Assembly: GCA_018364455.1 (NCBI GenBank)
Contig: JAGZLW010000009.1
Coordinates: 1-57,165, forward strand
Direction of reading: 5' to 3'
From: Streptococcus mitis
GTDB taxonomy: Bacteria; Bacillota; Bacilli; Lactobacillales; Streptococcaceae
Length of the DNA: 57,165 bases
Under the pieces are notes generated by a model. It was not told the DNA's origin and did not search any database. It saw only the letters and a program-made list of their open reading frames with translations. Shown piece by piece: positions 9,401-17,292 of this stretch (position 1 is the stretch's first letter; each line of letters opens with the position of its first letter). Both the position numbers and the translations under genes were made by a program.

Positions 9401-10063
9401 AACAGTGTTGCGAACCAATTCACTATCACCAAAGATATCAAAGATTTCATCATCACCTGAGAAACCAAGGGCACGAACCAAGGTTGTAAATGGAATCTTA
9501 CGAGTACGGTCGATACGAGTGTAGGCGATGTCTTTTGAGTCGCTTTCAAGTTCCAACCAAGCTCCACGGTTAGGGATAACAGTTGAACCGTAGCCCACTT
9601 TACCATTTTTATCAACTTTATCGTTAAAGTAAACACCTGGTGAGCGGACCAACTGAGATACGATGATACGTTCACCACCATTGATGATGAAGGTACCCAT
9701 TTCTGTCATGATTGGGAAATCACCAAAGAAAACTTCTTGAGTTTTGATTTCGCCTGTTTCTTTATTGATCAAGCGGAAGGTTACAAAAATTGGTGCTGAG
9801 TAGCTAGCATCGTGGATACGAGCCTCTTCTAGCGTGTATTTTGGTTCCTTGATTTCATATCCAACAAATTCCAACTCCATTGTGTCTGTGAAGTTTGAAA
9901 TTGGCAATACATCTTCAAACACTTCCTTAAGACCGTGGTCTAGGAAAGCTTTGAATGAATCAGTTTGAATTTCAATCAAATTTGGTAAGTCAAGAACTTC
10001 TTTGATTCTTGAAAAACTACGACGGGTACGATGTTTCCCGTATTGAACGTCATGTCCTGCCAA
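6458..10063 (-). CDS. rpoB: DNA-directed RNA polymerase subunit beta
   Basis: A 1201-residue RNA polymerase beta subunit, target of rifamycins. Recognisable segments include the rifampicin-pocket region ([25 protein letters not shown], then [12 protein letters not shown]), the [13 protein letters not shown] motif, [13 protein letters not shown], and the C-terminal [24 protein letters not shown]. No classical resistance substitution is evident in the pocket residues I can recognise. I chose the TTG start at 10061-10063 ([15 protein letters not shown]) because AAAGGAG lies 7 nt upstream at 10071-10077. A more upstream in-frame TTG at 10102 has no Shine-Dalgarno and would add non-conserved residues. 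The C-terminal tail is acidic/alanine-rich and variable in streptococci. First gene of the rpoBC operon, with a long structured leader. Confidence 0.97.
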   Translation of the reverse strand: [1201 protein letters not shown]

Positions 10064-10204
10064 GATGATTCTCCTTTGTAAATAAGTTCCAAGCCTTGTC
10101 AATCAGGCTTTCTAATCGTCATATGGTTGTAAAACCCCTATCACCGTGTCCCTTTGATAAATTTTCAGAATCTTTAAGTCTTTGTTACAAGTGCTCAAAA
10201 TCCT

Positions 10205-10260
10205 GAAAAAAAGCACAAAAAGAGCAGCTAAATCTGACTTTTTCAGAAGATTTAACTGCT
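10205..10260 (-). terminator. Terminator-like hairpin inside the rpoB leader (possible attenuator)
   Basis: In the rpoB leader RNA, AGCAGUUAAAUCU pairs with AGAUUUAGCUGCU (13 bp, one G-U; plus-strand arms 10223-10235 and 10248-10260). It is followed by CUUUUUGUGCUUUUUUUC. This has the form of an intrinsic terminator between the rpoB promoter and its start codon. A second small hairpin (TTGTCTG/CAGACAA, 10268-10291) precedes it. Attenuation is an inference. Confidence 0.6.
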
Positions 10261-10315
10261 GTGAGCCTTGTCTGGACAATATTTCAGACAAAACCTACGA
10301 CAAATGATTACTCAT

Positions 10316-10344
10316 ATTATACCCTATTTAGCTAGATTTTTCAA
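10316..10344 (-). promoter_or_regulatory. rpoBC promoter
   Basis: Minus strand TTGAAA (complement of 10339-10344), 17-nt spacer, TATAAT (complement of 10316-10321). The predicted start near 10309 gives a leader of about 245 nt before the TTG start codon. Confidence 0.75.
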
Positions 10345-10486
10345 GGGATTCTATAGATTTTTGGTGAATTTTTTTCCTATAAAAAATTGAATTCAACTAT
10401 TGATTTACGAAGTCCATTTTCAGCCTAATTATCTACTAAGAATATAGTAAATTACGGTTTTACTATTTTATCCTAGTCTATTTTTC

Positions 10487-10515
10487 TTGACTTTACTTGG
10501 TTTTTCTTTTAATAT
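10487..10515 (+). promoter_or_regulatory. Promoter of the Mga-like regulator
   Basis: TTGACT at 10487-10492, 17-nt spacer, TAATAT at 10510-10515, followed by AAGGAGG and ATG at 10545. It leaves a short leader of about 23 nt. The 10103-10544 gap holds this promoter plus the divergent rpoB promoter and leader; no gene is seen in it. Confidence 0.65.
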
Positions 10516-10544
10516 ATATGTATAAATATATAAGGAGGTTTGTT

Positions 10545-12023
10545 ATGGATATTTTGCTTTCTGAAACAGAACAAAATCTGCTAGTGTTACTGGAAGAACT
10601 AACCAAACACCAGGATTGGATACAAGATTCATCTTTATCAGAAATTCTGAATCTGTCAGCAGAAGAATTGCAAGAACACCTTTTTAAACTTGAGCAATTA
10701 TTTCCTAACCTCTTTATTCGATCAGCAAAAGAAGGTATTCAGTTGCAGTTTGAAGCCCGAAACTCTTTAGACCCTAAAATTGCTATCTTTGAACAATCTG
10801 CAACTTATTCTTTTTTGAACCGTCTATTTTTTAAAGAGGGGCAATCACTTGACCAAATGTGCCAGGCGCTTTCGATTAATCCAGAGCAGATTGAGGAAAG
10901 CATCCGTCGTCTAAACACAATCCTTCCCCAACACTATAATATCAACATCCAGCCTTCCTCTCTGAGCATGATGGGAACAGAAGAAGACATTCGCGCCTTT
11001 TATCTGGACTACTTTAGCCAAAGTTACAGCTTTCTTGATTGGCCCTTCTCTTCTATTTCCGAAGAGTGTCTGACTGACTTGATTCAGTTATTTTTGAACG
11101 CCCAACAAGTTTCACCCAACCTCAGCAGTCTACGGCAAATCAAATATACCTTGGCTATCAATCTAGAGCGGTTAAATAAGGGACGTTTCATTGAAAATCC
11201 CACTCCCCTTTTAACCAGCCACTACAGCTCCCTCATGCAAATTCCGCAGTTTGTACAAGAGATCGAAAAGCTGGCTAAAAAACTCCATTTTGAACCTACA
11301 AAGGAAACACTGGAACAGCTATTTTCAAACCCAGTAAAGTCTCCTCAAATCACAAACAAGCCTAACAATGGAGCTTTAGGAGACATTCATCAGATTCAAA
11401 AATCCTATCGTTTATTGAGTCAAATATTAGAAGAGTTAGCTAAAGAATTTCACCTACAGATTGAAAATCGCGAAGAATTGATTTGGCTCCTCCACTACAC
11501 TGCCCAATCTGATTTTCTCCACCCACTTAGCAACAAATCTCTTGAAAAGCAAAAGTCTCTGCTTTTAACCAATTACCAAAAAGAATTTCCTAAACTATTG
11601 AACGCAAGTCAAAGGAAATTTCAGGCTTATCTAGCTGAAATTGGTCTAGAAAGTCACCCGAGTAAACTACAAGAGCTAGTTTATGCCTTTTCTATCCAAG
11701 GACAACGAATTTTAGTCCAATTACTTCAAAAACTTCCCAAAATTCGTGTTTTGGTCATTAGTCATCTAGATAGTGAGCATGCACAAAACCTAATTGACAC
11801 CCTTTCCCACTACGGTAACAATCTCTATCTATTTGATCCTTGGGAAAAGTCCAGTATCTCTTCCTCAATCTTCAATCAAATTCCACACGATATTGTGATC
11901 ACCACCTTCCCTGTTTCCAATTGTCCGAAACCCATTATTTGTAGTCGGAATCTTTCTACTGCAGAACTATTTCACCACCTCCATCTTTTGGGTTCACAAA
12001 TTCATAAAGAAAGACTAGCTTAG
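10545..12023 (+). CDS. Mga-like / PRD-containing transcriptional regulator
   Basis: A 492-residue protein. Two N-terminal helix-turn-helix-like segments are visible (LSEILNLSAEELQEHLFKLEQ, about residues 30-50, and SLDQMCQALSINPEQIEESIRRL, about 105-127). A long helical middle with PRD-like character follows. The C-terminal alpha/beta part (KIRVLVISHLDSEH..NLYLFDPWEK..DIVITTFPVS) resembles a PTS EIIB-like domain. This is the Mga/RofA architecture, whose members couple sugar-PTS phosphorylation to transcription of surface or carbohydrate genes. The start is ATG 10545, with AAGGAGG 8 nt upstream; an earlier in-frame ATG lacks a Shine-Dalgarno. It sits at the probable rearrangement junction, upstream of spuA but separated by a terminator. 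Targets are unknown. Confidence 0.75.
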   Translation: MDILLSETEQNLLVLLEELTKHQDWIQDSSLSEILNLSAEELQEHLFKLEQLFPNLFIRSAKEGIQLQFEARNSLDPKIAIFEQSATYSFLNRLFFKEGQSLDQMCQALSINPEQIEESIRRLNTILPQHYNINIQPSSLSMMGTEEDIRAFYLDYFSQSYSFLDWPFSSISEECLTDLIQLFLNAQQVSPNLSSLRQIKYTLAINLERLNKGRFIENPTPLLTSHYSSLMQIPQFVQEIEKLAKKLHFEPTKETLEQLFSNPVKSPQITNKPNNGALGDIHQIQKSYRLLSQILEELAKEFHLQIENREELIWLLHYTAQSDFLHPLSNKSLEKQKSLLLTNYQKEFPKLLNASQRKFQAYLAEIGLESHPSKLQELVYAFSIQGQRILVQLLQKLPKIRVLVISHLDSEHAQNLIDTLSHYGNNLYLFDPWEKSSISSSIFNQIPHDIVITTFPVSNCPKPIICSRNLSTAELFHHLHLLGSQIHKERLA

Positions 12024-12024
12024 T

Positions 12025-12052
12025 CGTAACAGAAAACCTGTTGCGATTTTTC
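12025..12052 (+). terminator. Terminator after the Mga-like gene
   Basis: CGTAACAG, AAAAC loop, CTGTTGCG, then ATTTTTCTTTT. It begins one base after the stop codon and separates this gene from the spuA promoter. Confidence 0.85.
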
Positions 12053-12068
12053 TTTTGTTTTAATTTCA

Positions 12069-12106
12069 AGAAAACGCTTGCATATTGTTTTACTACATGC
12101 TATACT
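12069..12106 (+). promoter_or_regulatory. spuA promoter with overlapping cre site
   Basis: TTGCAT (12078-12083), 17-nt spacer and TATACT (12101-12106) form the promoter. The sequence AGAAAACGCTTGCA (12069-12082) fits the catabolite-responsive element consensus with two mismatches and overlaps the -35. CcpA repression of this polysaccharide-degrading gene is therefore likely. Confidence 0.75.
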
Positions 12107-12137
12107 GATATAGAAATTTATTGATTGGAGAATCATT

Positions 12138-15100
12138 ATGAGAAAAACACCATCTCACACTGAGAAAAAAATGGTCTACAGCATCCGTTCCCTCAAAAAT
12201 GGAACTGGTTCTGTCCTGATCGGCGCAAGCTTCGTCCTACTTGCCATGGCTACACCAACTATCTCAGCCAACGAAAATACTACAACCACTAACGCAAGTA
12301 ATAGTGAAACTACTACTGCCCTTGCCCAACCTCTTACTGATACAGCAACGAGCATTAGTAAGAAAGAAAGTGATATTTCTTCACTTAAAAATGCAAACGC
12401 TTCCCTAGAGAAAAAAGAAGAAGAACCTGCAACAGAGGCAACCACTCCTGTCGCAATCCCTGCTGATTCAGCACCACAAACCGGACAAGATCGTTCAAGT
12501 GAGCCAACTACTTCTACTACGACTGAAACTAAGGCAGAAGAGCCAATCGAAGACAATTACTTCCGTATCCACGTCAAAAAACTTCCTGAAGAAAACAAGG
12601 ATAGTCAAGGACTATGGACTTGGGATGATGTTGAAAAACCTTCTGAAAACTGGCCTAACGGAGCCTTGTCCTTCAAGGATGCCAAAAAAGACGACTACGG
12701 CTACTACCTAGATATCAAATTAAAGGGAGAACAAGCCAAAAAAATTAGCTTCCTCATCAATAATACAGCTGGAAAAAATCTAACCGGTGATAAATCGGTA
12801 GAAAAACTGGCATCAAAGATGAATGAGGCTTGGTTAGACCAAGATCACAAGGTTTTCTCTTACGAGCCACAACCTGCAGGAACTATTCGCGTCAACTACT
12901 ACCGTACAGATGGCAACTATGACAAGAAAGCTCTCTGGTACTGGGGAGATGTGAAAAATCCAAGTAGTGGTGAATGGCCTAACGGAACAGACTTTACGGC
13001 TACAGGCAAATATGGTCGCTATATCGATATTCCACTCAAAGATGCAGCTAAAGATCTTGGATTTTTATTACTAGACAGAAAGAAACAAGGAGACGATGTG
13101 AAAATCCGTAAAGAAGATTATAAGTTCACAGATTTGAAAAATCATAGCCAAATTTTCCTAAAAGATGATGACGAAACCATCTACACCAACCCCTACTATG
13201 TGCACGATATCCGCATGACAGGAGCTCAACACGTAGGAACTTCTAGCATTGAAAGTAGCTTTTCAACAATTGTCGGTGCTAAAAAAGAAGATATCCTCAA
13301 GCACTCCAACATTACTAATCACCTAGGAAACAAAGTAACTATCACTGATGTTACAATCGATGAGGCTGGTAAGAAAGTGACCTACAGAGGAGATTTCTCT
13401 GACACAAAACATCCTTATACCGTTAGCTACAACTCTGACAAATTCACTACCAAAACAAGCTGGCGCCTGAAAGATGAGACTTACAGCTATGATGGTAAAC
13501 TTGGAGCTGAACTCAAAGAAGAAGGAAAACAGGTTGATTTGACCCTCTGGTCACCAAGTGCTGATAAGGTTTCTGTTGTTGTCTACGACAAGAATGACCC
13601 TGAAAAAGTAGTTGGAACTGTCGCTCTTGAAAAAGGGGAAAGAGGAACTTGGAAACAAACTCTAGATAGCACAAACAAACTAGGCATCACAGATTTCACT
13701 GGCTACTATTATCAATACCAAATCGAGCGTCAAGGTAAAACTGTTCTTGCACTCGATCCTTACGCTAAATCCCTCGCTGCTTGGAATAGTGACGATGCTA
13801 AGATTGACGATGCCCATAAAGTGGCTAAAGCTGCCTTTGTAGATCCAGCTAAACTAGGACCTCAAGACTTGACTTATGGTAAGATTCGCAACTTCAAATC
13901 GCGCGAAGATGCTGTCATCTATGAAGCTCATGTGCGTGACTTCACTTCAGATCCTGCCATCGCAAAAGATTTGACTAAGCCATTTGGTACCTTTGAAGCC
14001 TTTATCGAAAAACTAGACTACCTCAAAAACTTGGGTGTAACCCACATCCAGCTCCTTCCAGTCTTGTCTTACTACTTTGTCAATGAATTGAAGAACCATG
14101 AACGCTTGTCTGACTATGCTTCAAGCAACAGCAACTACAACTGGGGATATGACCCTCAAAACTACTTCTCATTGACTGGTATGTACTCAAGCGATCCTAA
14201 AAATCCAGAAAAACGAATCGCAGAGTTTAAAAACCTCATCAATGAGATCCACAAACGTGGCATGGGAGCTATCCTGGACGTAGTGTATAACCATACAGCC
14301 AAAGTCGATATCTTTGAAGATTTGGAACCAAACTACTACCACTTTATGGATGCCGATGGAACACCTCGAACTAGCTTTGGTGGTGGACGCTTGGGGACAA
14401 CCCACCATATGACCAAACGGCTCCTAATTGACTCTATCAAATATCTAGTTGATACCTACAAAGTAGATGGCTTCCGTTTCGATATGATGGGAGACCATGA
14501 TGCAGCTTCTATCGAAGAAGCTTACAAGGCTGCACGCGCCCTCAATCCAAACCTCATCATGCTAGGTGAAGGTTGGAGAACCTATGCCGGTGATGAAAAT
14601 ATGCCTACTAAAGCTGCTGACCAAGATTGGATGAAACATACCGATACTGTCGCTGTCTTTTCAGATGACATCCGTAACAACCTCAAGTCTGGTTATCCAA
14701 ACGAAGGTCAACCTGCCTTTATCACAGGTGGCAAGCGTGATATCAACACTATCTTCAAAAATCTCATTGCTCAACCAACCAACTTTGAAGCAGACAGTCC
14801 TGGAGATGTTATCCAGTATATCGCAGCCCATGATAACTTGACTCTCTTTGACATCATTGCCCAGTCTATCAAAAAAGACCCAAGCAAGGCTGAGAATTAT
14901 GCTGAAATCCATCGTCGTTTGCGACTTGGAAACCTCATGGTCTTGACAGCTCAAGGAACTCCATTTATCCACTCTGGTCAGGAATACGGACGTACTAAAC
15001 AATTCCGTGACCCAGCCTACAAGACTCCAGTAGCGGAGGATAAGGTTCCAAACAAATCTCACTTGTTGCGTGATAAGGATGGCAATCCATTTGACTATCC

Positions 15101-16025
15101 TTACTTCATCCATGACTCTTACGATTCGAGTGATGCTATTAACAAGTTTGACTGGACTAAGGCTACAGATGGTAAAGCTTATCCTGAAAATGTCAAGAGC
15201 CGTGACTATATGAAAGGTTTGATTGCCCTTCGTCAATCTACAGATGCCTTCCGACTTAAGAGCCTACAAGATATCAAAGACCGTATCCACCTCATCACTG
15301 TGCCAGGTCAAAATGGTGTAGAAAAAGAGGATGTAGTAATTGGCTACCAAATTACTGCTCCAAACGGTGATATCTACGCAGTCTTTGTCAACGCGGATGA
15401 AAAAGCTCGCGAATTTAATTTGGGAACTGCCTTTGCCCACCTCAGAAATGCTGAAGTTTTGGCAGATGAAAACCAAGCAGGGCCAGTAGGAATTGCCAAC
15501 CCGAAAGGACTTGAGTGGACTGAAAAAGGCTTGAAATTGAATGCCCTTACAGCTACTGTTCTTCGAGTCTCTCAAGGCGGTGCCATCGTTGCCCCAGCTG
15601 TGGAAGAAAAACCAGAATTTGAGCTTTCTAGCTTAAAACAAGAACACGGTCAAAATAACGGCCAAGACAATATGTCAAACCGAGTAGACAAACCGGAACA
15701 GCAAACTCCAGCTCCACAAACTAAACCTGATTCTGCAAAACCAGATACAAAAGTAGCTGATACAGAAGATAAACCTAGCCAAGCTACAACTGATTCACAA
15801 GCTTCACAACCAGCACAAGAAGCACAAGCATCATCTGTAAGTGAAGCTGTTCGAAACGAATCGGTAGATAACTCTAACAAGGAAAATATACCTGCAACTC
15901 CAGCTAAACAAGCTGAACTTCCAAATACAGGAACCAAAAACGATAACAAACTTCTGTTTGCAGGAATCAGCCTCCTTGCACTCCTAGGTCTCGGTTTCTT
16001 GCTAAAAAACAAAAAAGAGAACTAA
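12138..16025 (+). CDS. spuA: Cell-wall-anchored pullulanase SpuA
   Basis: A 1295-residue surface enzyme that hydrolyses alpha-1,6 bonds in pullulan and glycogen. The signal peptide carries the YSIRK-G/S pattern (YSIRSLKNGTGS, residues 14-25). A low-complexity Ser/Thr/Glu linker follows. Two family-41 carbohydrate-binding modules are visible (NYFRIHVKKLP..LWTWDDVE, about 135-245; IRVNYYRTDGNY..LWYWGDVK, about 250-350). The GH13 catalytic domain shows DVVYNHT (about 714), GFRFDMMGDHD with the nucleophile Asp (about 778), GEGW with the acid/base Glu (about 810) and AAHDN (about 897). After a Pro/Glu-rich wall-spanning region comes LPNTG (about 1261), a hydrophobic segment and a KNKKEN tail for sortase A anchoring. 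In pneumococcus SpuA lets cells use host glycogen. The C-terminal low-complexity part is the most variable region. Confidence 0.96.
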   Translation: MRKTPSHTEKKMVYSIRSLKNGTGSVLIGASFVLLAMATPTISANENTTTTNASNSETTTALAQPLTDTATSISKKESDISSLKNANASLEKKEEEPATEATTPVAIPADSAPQTGQDRSSEPTTSTTTETKAEEPIEDNYFRIHVKKLPEENKDSQGLWTWDDVEKPSENWPNGALSFKDAKKDDYGYYLDIKLKGEQAKKISFLINNTAGKNLTGDKSVEKLASKMNEAWLDQDHKVFSYEPQPAGTIRVNYYRTDGNYDKKALWYWGDVKNPSSGEWPNGTDFTATGKYGRYIDIPLKDAAKDLGFLLLDRKKQGDDVKIRKEDYKFTDLKNHSQIFLKDDDETIYTNPYYVHDIRMTGAQHVGTSSIESSFSTIVGAKKEDILKHSNITNHLGNKVTITDVTIDEAGKKVTYRGDFSDTKHPYTVSYNSDKFTTKTSWRLKDETYSYDGKLGAELKEEGKQVDLTLWSPSADKVSVVVYDKNDPEKVVGTVALEKGERGTWKQTLDSTNKLGITDFTGYYYQYQIERQGKTVLALDPYAKSLAAWNSDDAKIDDAHKVAKAAFVDPAKLGPQDLTYGKIRNFKSREDAVIYEAHVRDFTSDPAIAKDLTKPFGTFEAFIEKLDYLKNLGVTHIQLLPVLSYYFVNELKNHERLSDYASSNSNYNWGYDPQNYFSLTGMYSSDPKNPEKRIAEFKNLINEIHKRGMGAILDVVYNHTAKVDIFEDLEPNYYHFMDADGTPRTSFGGGRLGTTHHMTKRLLIDSIKYLVDTYKVDGFRFDMMGDHDAASIEEAYKAARALNPNLIMLGEGWRTYAGDENMPTKAADQDWMKHTDTVAVFSDDIRNNLKSGYPNEGQPAFITGGKRDINTIFKNLIAQPTNFEADSPGDVIQYIAAHDNLTLFDIIAQSIKKDPSKAENYAEIHRRLRLGNLMVLTAQGTPFIHSGQEYGRTKQFRDPAYKTPVAEDKVPNKSHLLRDKDGNPFDYPYFIHDSYDSSDAINKFDWTKATDGKAYPENVKSRDYMKGLIALRQSTDAFRLKSLQDIKDRIHLITVPGQNGVEKEDVVIGYQITAPNGDIYAVFVNADEKAREFNLGTAFAHLRNAEVLADENQAGPVGIANPKGLEWTEKGLKLNALTATVLRVSQGGAIVAPAVEEKPEFELSSLKQEHGQNNGQDNMSNRVDKPEQQTPAPQTKPDSAKPDTKVADTEDKPSQATTDSQASQPAQEAQASSVSEAVRNESVDNSNKENIPATPAKQAELPNTGTKNDNKLLFAGISLLALLGLGFLLKNKKEN

Positions 16026-16044
16026 ACTAGCCCTCCTATAGAAC

Positions 16045-16080
16045 AATCCCCCAAGCATTATAGCTCGGGGGATTGATTTT
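16045..16080. terminator. Bidirectional terminator between spuA and the luciferase-like gene
   Basis: AATCCCCCAAGC, 6-nt loop, GCTCGGGGGATT, followed by GATTTTTG. It closes spuA and faces the end of the convergent minus-strand gene. Confidence 0.85.
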
Positions 16081-16121
16081 TGTACAATATTTATTTTCCT
16101 AATAGGCTTGATTAGGATTTT

Positions 16122-17174
16122 TTATTTAGCCTCTTTCATGGCAAAATAAGCCCGAACTTTGGGTGCTACTTGTGTTCCGAAGAGTTCAATAGCTCTTAGA
16201 ACTTGTTCATGAGGCATAGAACCAAGCGGTAGATGGAGCATGAAGCGGTCCAAACCTAAATCCTCAATCATGCGAATCAATTTTTCTGCCACCTGATCTG
16301 GATTGCCCACAAACATGGCGCCATTGGGTCCAACTTGCTCCAAATATTGTTCATAACGCAATTCCTGCCAGTGTGGACGGTCTTTGGAAATAGCATCCAC
16401 TACTTGCTTGGTCGGATGGAAATAATCTTTCACAGCTTGCTCGCCATCCTCATCAATCCACCCCCAAGAATGAGCTCCGACCTTTAGTTCATGACTGGTA
16501 TGGCCCGCTTCACTCCCAATCTCACGATAAGCCTGAATCAACTTTTTAAAATAACGCGGATTGCCACCAATAATGGCATAGACAATCGGTAGACCTGCCT
16601 GAGCAATCTTCACAGTTGATTCGACATGACCACCTGTCGCTATCCACAAGGGCAATTTGTCCTGAACTGGACGAGGATAAACTTCTTTGCCAGAGATTGT
16701 TTGGGTCAAGCGCCCTTGCCAGTCTAGTTTTGTCTTTTCATTGACTAACTGGAGCAAATCTAATTTCTCATCAAAGAGAGCTTCGTAGTCTTTCAAATCA
16801 TAGCCAAACAGAGGAAATGATTCCGTGAAAGAACCCCTTCCAGCCATAATCTCCGCACGTCCATTTGACAAAGCATCTATAGTGGCATACTGTTGGAACA
16901 AACGAATCGGATCCATGCTTGAGAGAATGCTGACTGCACTGGTCAAACGGATTTTCTTGGTATTGACTGCCCCAGCTGCCAGAACAATCTCTGGGGCAGA
17001 TACTGCAAAGTCTTCCCGATGATGTTCCCCAATCCCATACACATCCAAACCAACCTTGTCAGCCAGTTCAATTTCTGCCACCAACTGACGAATGCGTTCG
17101 GCATGACTGTAAGTCTGTCCAATCCCTTCAAGCTCCGTTGTTTCCCCAAATGTTGAAATTCCTAATTCTACCAT
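16122..17174 (-). CDS. Luciferase-like flavin monooxygenase family protein
   Basis: A 350-residue LLM-class protein (bacterial luciferase/alkanal monooxygenase fold). The TIM-barrel signatures are visible: N-terminal MVELGISTFGET, the GLDVYGIGEHHREDF segment that lines the flavin pocket, AEIMAGRGSF, GLPIVYAIIGGNP, and the C-terminal NGAMFVGNPDQVAEKLIR. Members use reduced FMN and oxygen, or act as oxidoreductases on small thiols or heterocycles; the substrate here is unknown. It is one gene from glmS on the same strand, behind the glmS terminator, with a GAGAA-type ribosome site. It is not light-producing: no luxB partner or fatty-acid reductase genes are present. Confidence 0.8.
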   Translation of the reverse strand: MVELGISTFGETTELEGIGQTYSHAERIRQLVAEIELADKVGLDVYGIGEHHREDFAVSAPEIVLAAGAVNTKKIRLTSAVSILSSMDPIRLFQQYATIDALSNGRAEIMAGRGSFTESFPLFGYDLKDYEALFDEKLDLLQLVNEKTKLDWQGRLTQTISGKEVYPRPVQDKLPLWIATGGHVESTVKIAQAGLPIVYAIIGGNPRYFKKLIQAYREIGSEAGHTSHELKVGAHSWGWIDEDGEQAVKDYFHPTKQVVDAISKDRPHWQELRYEQYLEQVGPNGAMFVGNPDQVAEKLIRMIEDLGLDRFMLHLPLGSMPHEQVLRAIELFGTQVAPKVRAYFAMKEAK

Positions 17175-17263
17175 TGCAATTCTCCTTGTCTACCTCTGTC
17201 CTTCATTTTGAAAAATTATTCTAACACGAATCTTGAGTACAAGCAACCAATTTGCTCACAAGA

Positions 17264-17287
17264 AAAAGCCTAGATAACTAGACTTTT
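17264..17287 (-). terminator. glmS terminator
   Basis: On the minus strand AAAAGTCTAG, TTAT loop, CTAGGCTTTTTC (10-bp stem, one G-U), starting 5 nt after the glmS stop. Confidence 0.8.
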
Positions 17288-17292
17288 TTGGC

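Noticed and set aside
6443..9681. Open frames antisense to or out of frame with rpoB, up to 195 codons
   Set aside because: No Shine-Dalgarno or promoter, composition mirrors rpoB codons, and the host gene is essential and intact.
10064..10102. Upstream TTG start for rpoB at 10102
   Set aside because: No ribosome site; AAAGGAG sits correctly for TTG 10063 and the extra residues are not conserved.
16122..17174. True bacterial luciferase (light emission)
   Set aside because: Only a single LLM-family gene is present, with no luxCDE or second luciferase subunit; the family is broad.
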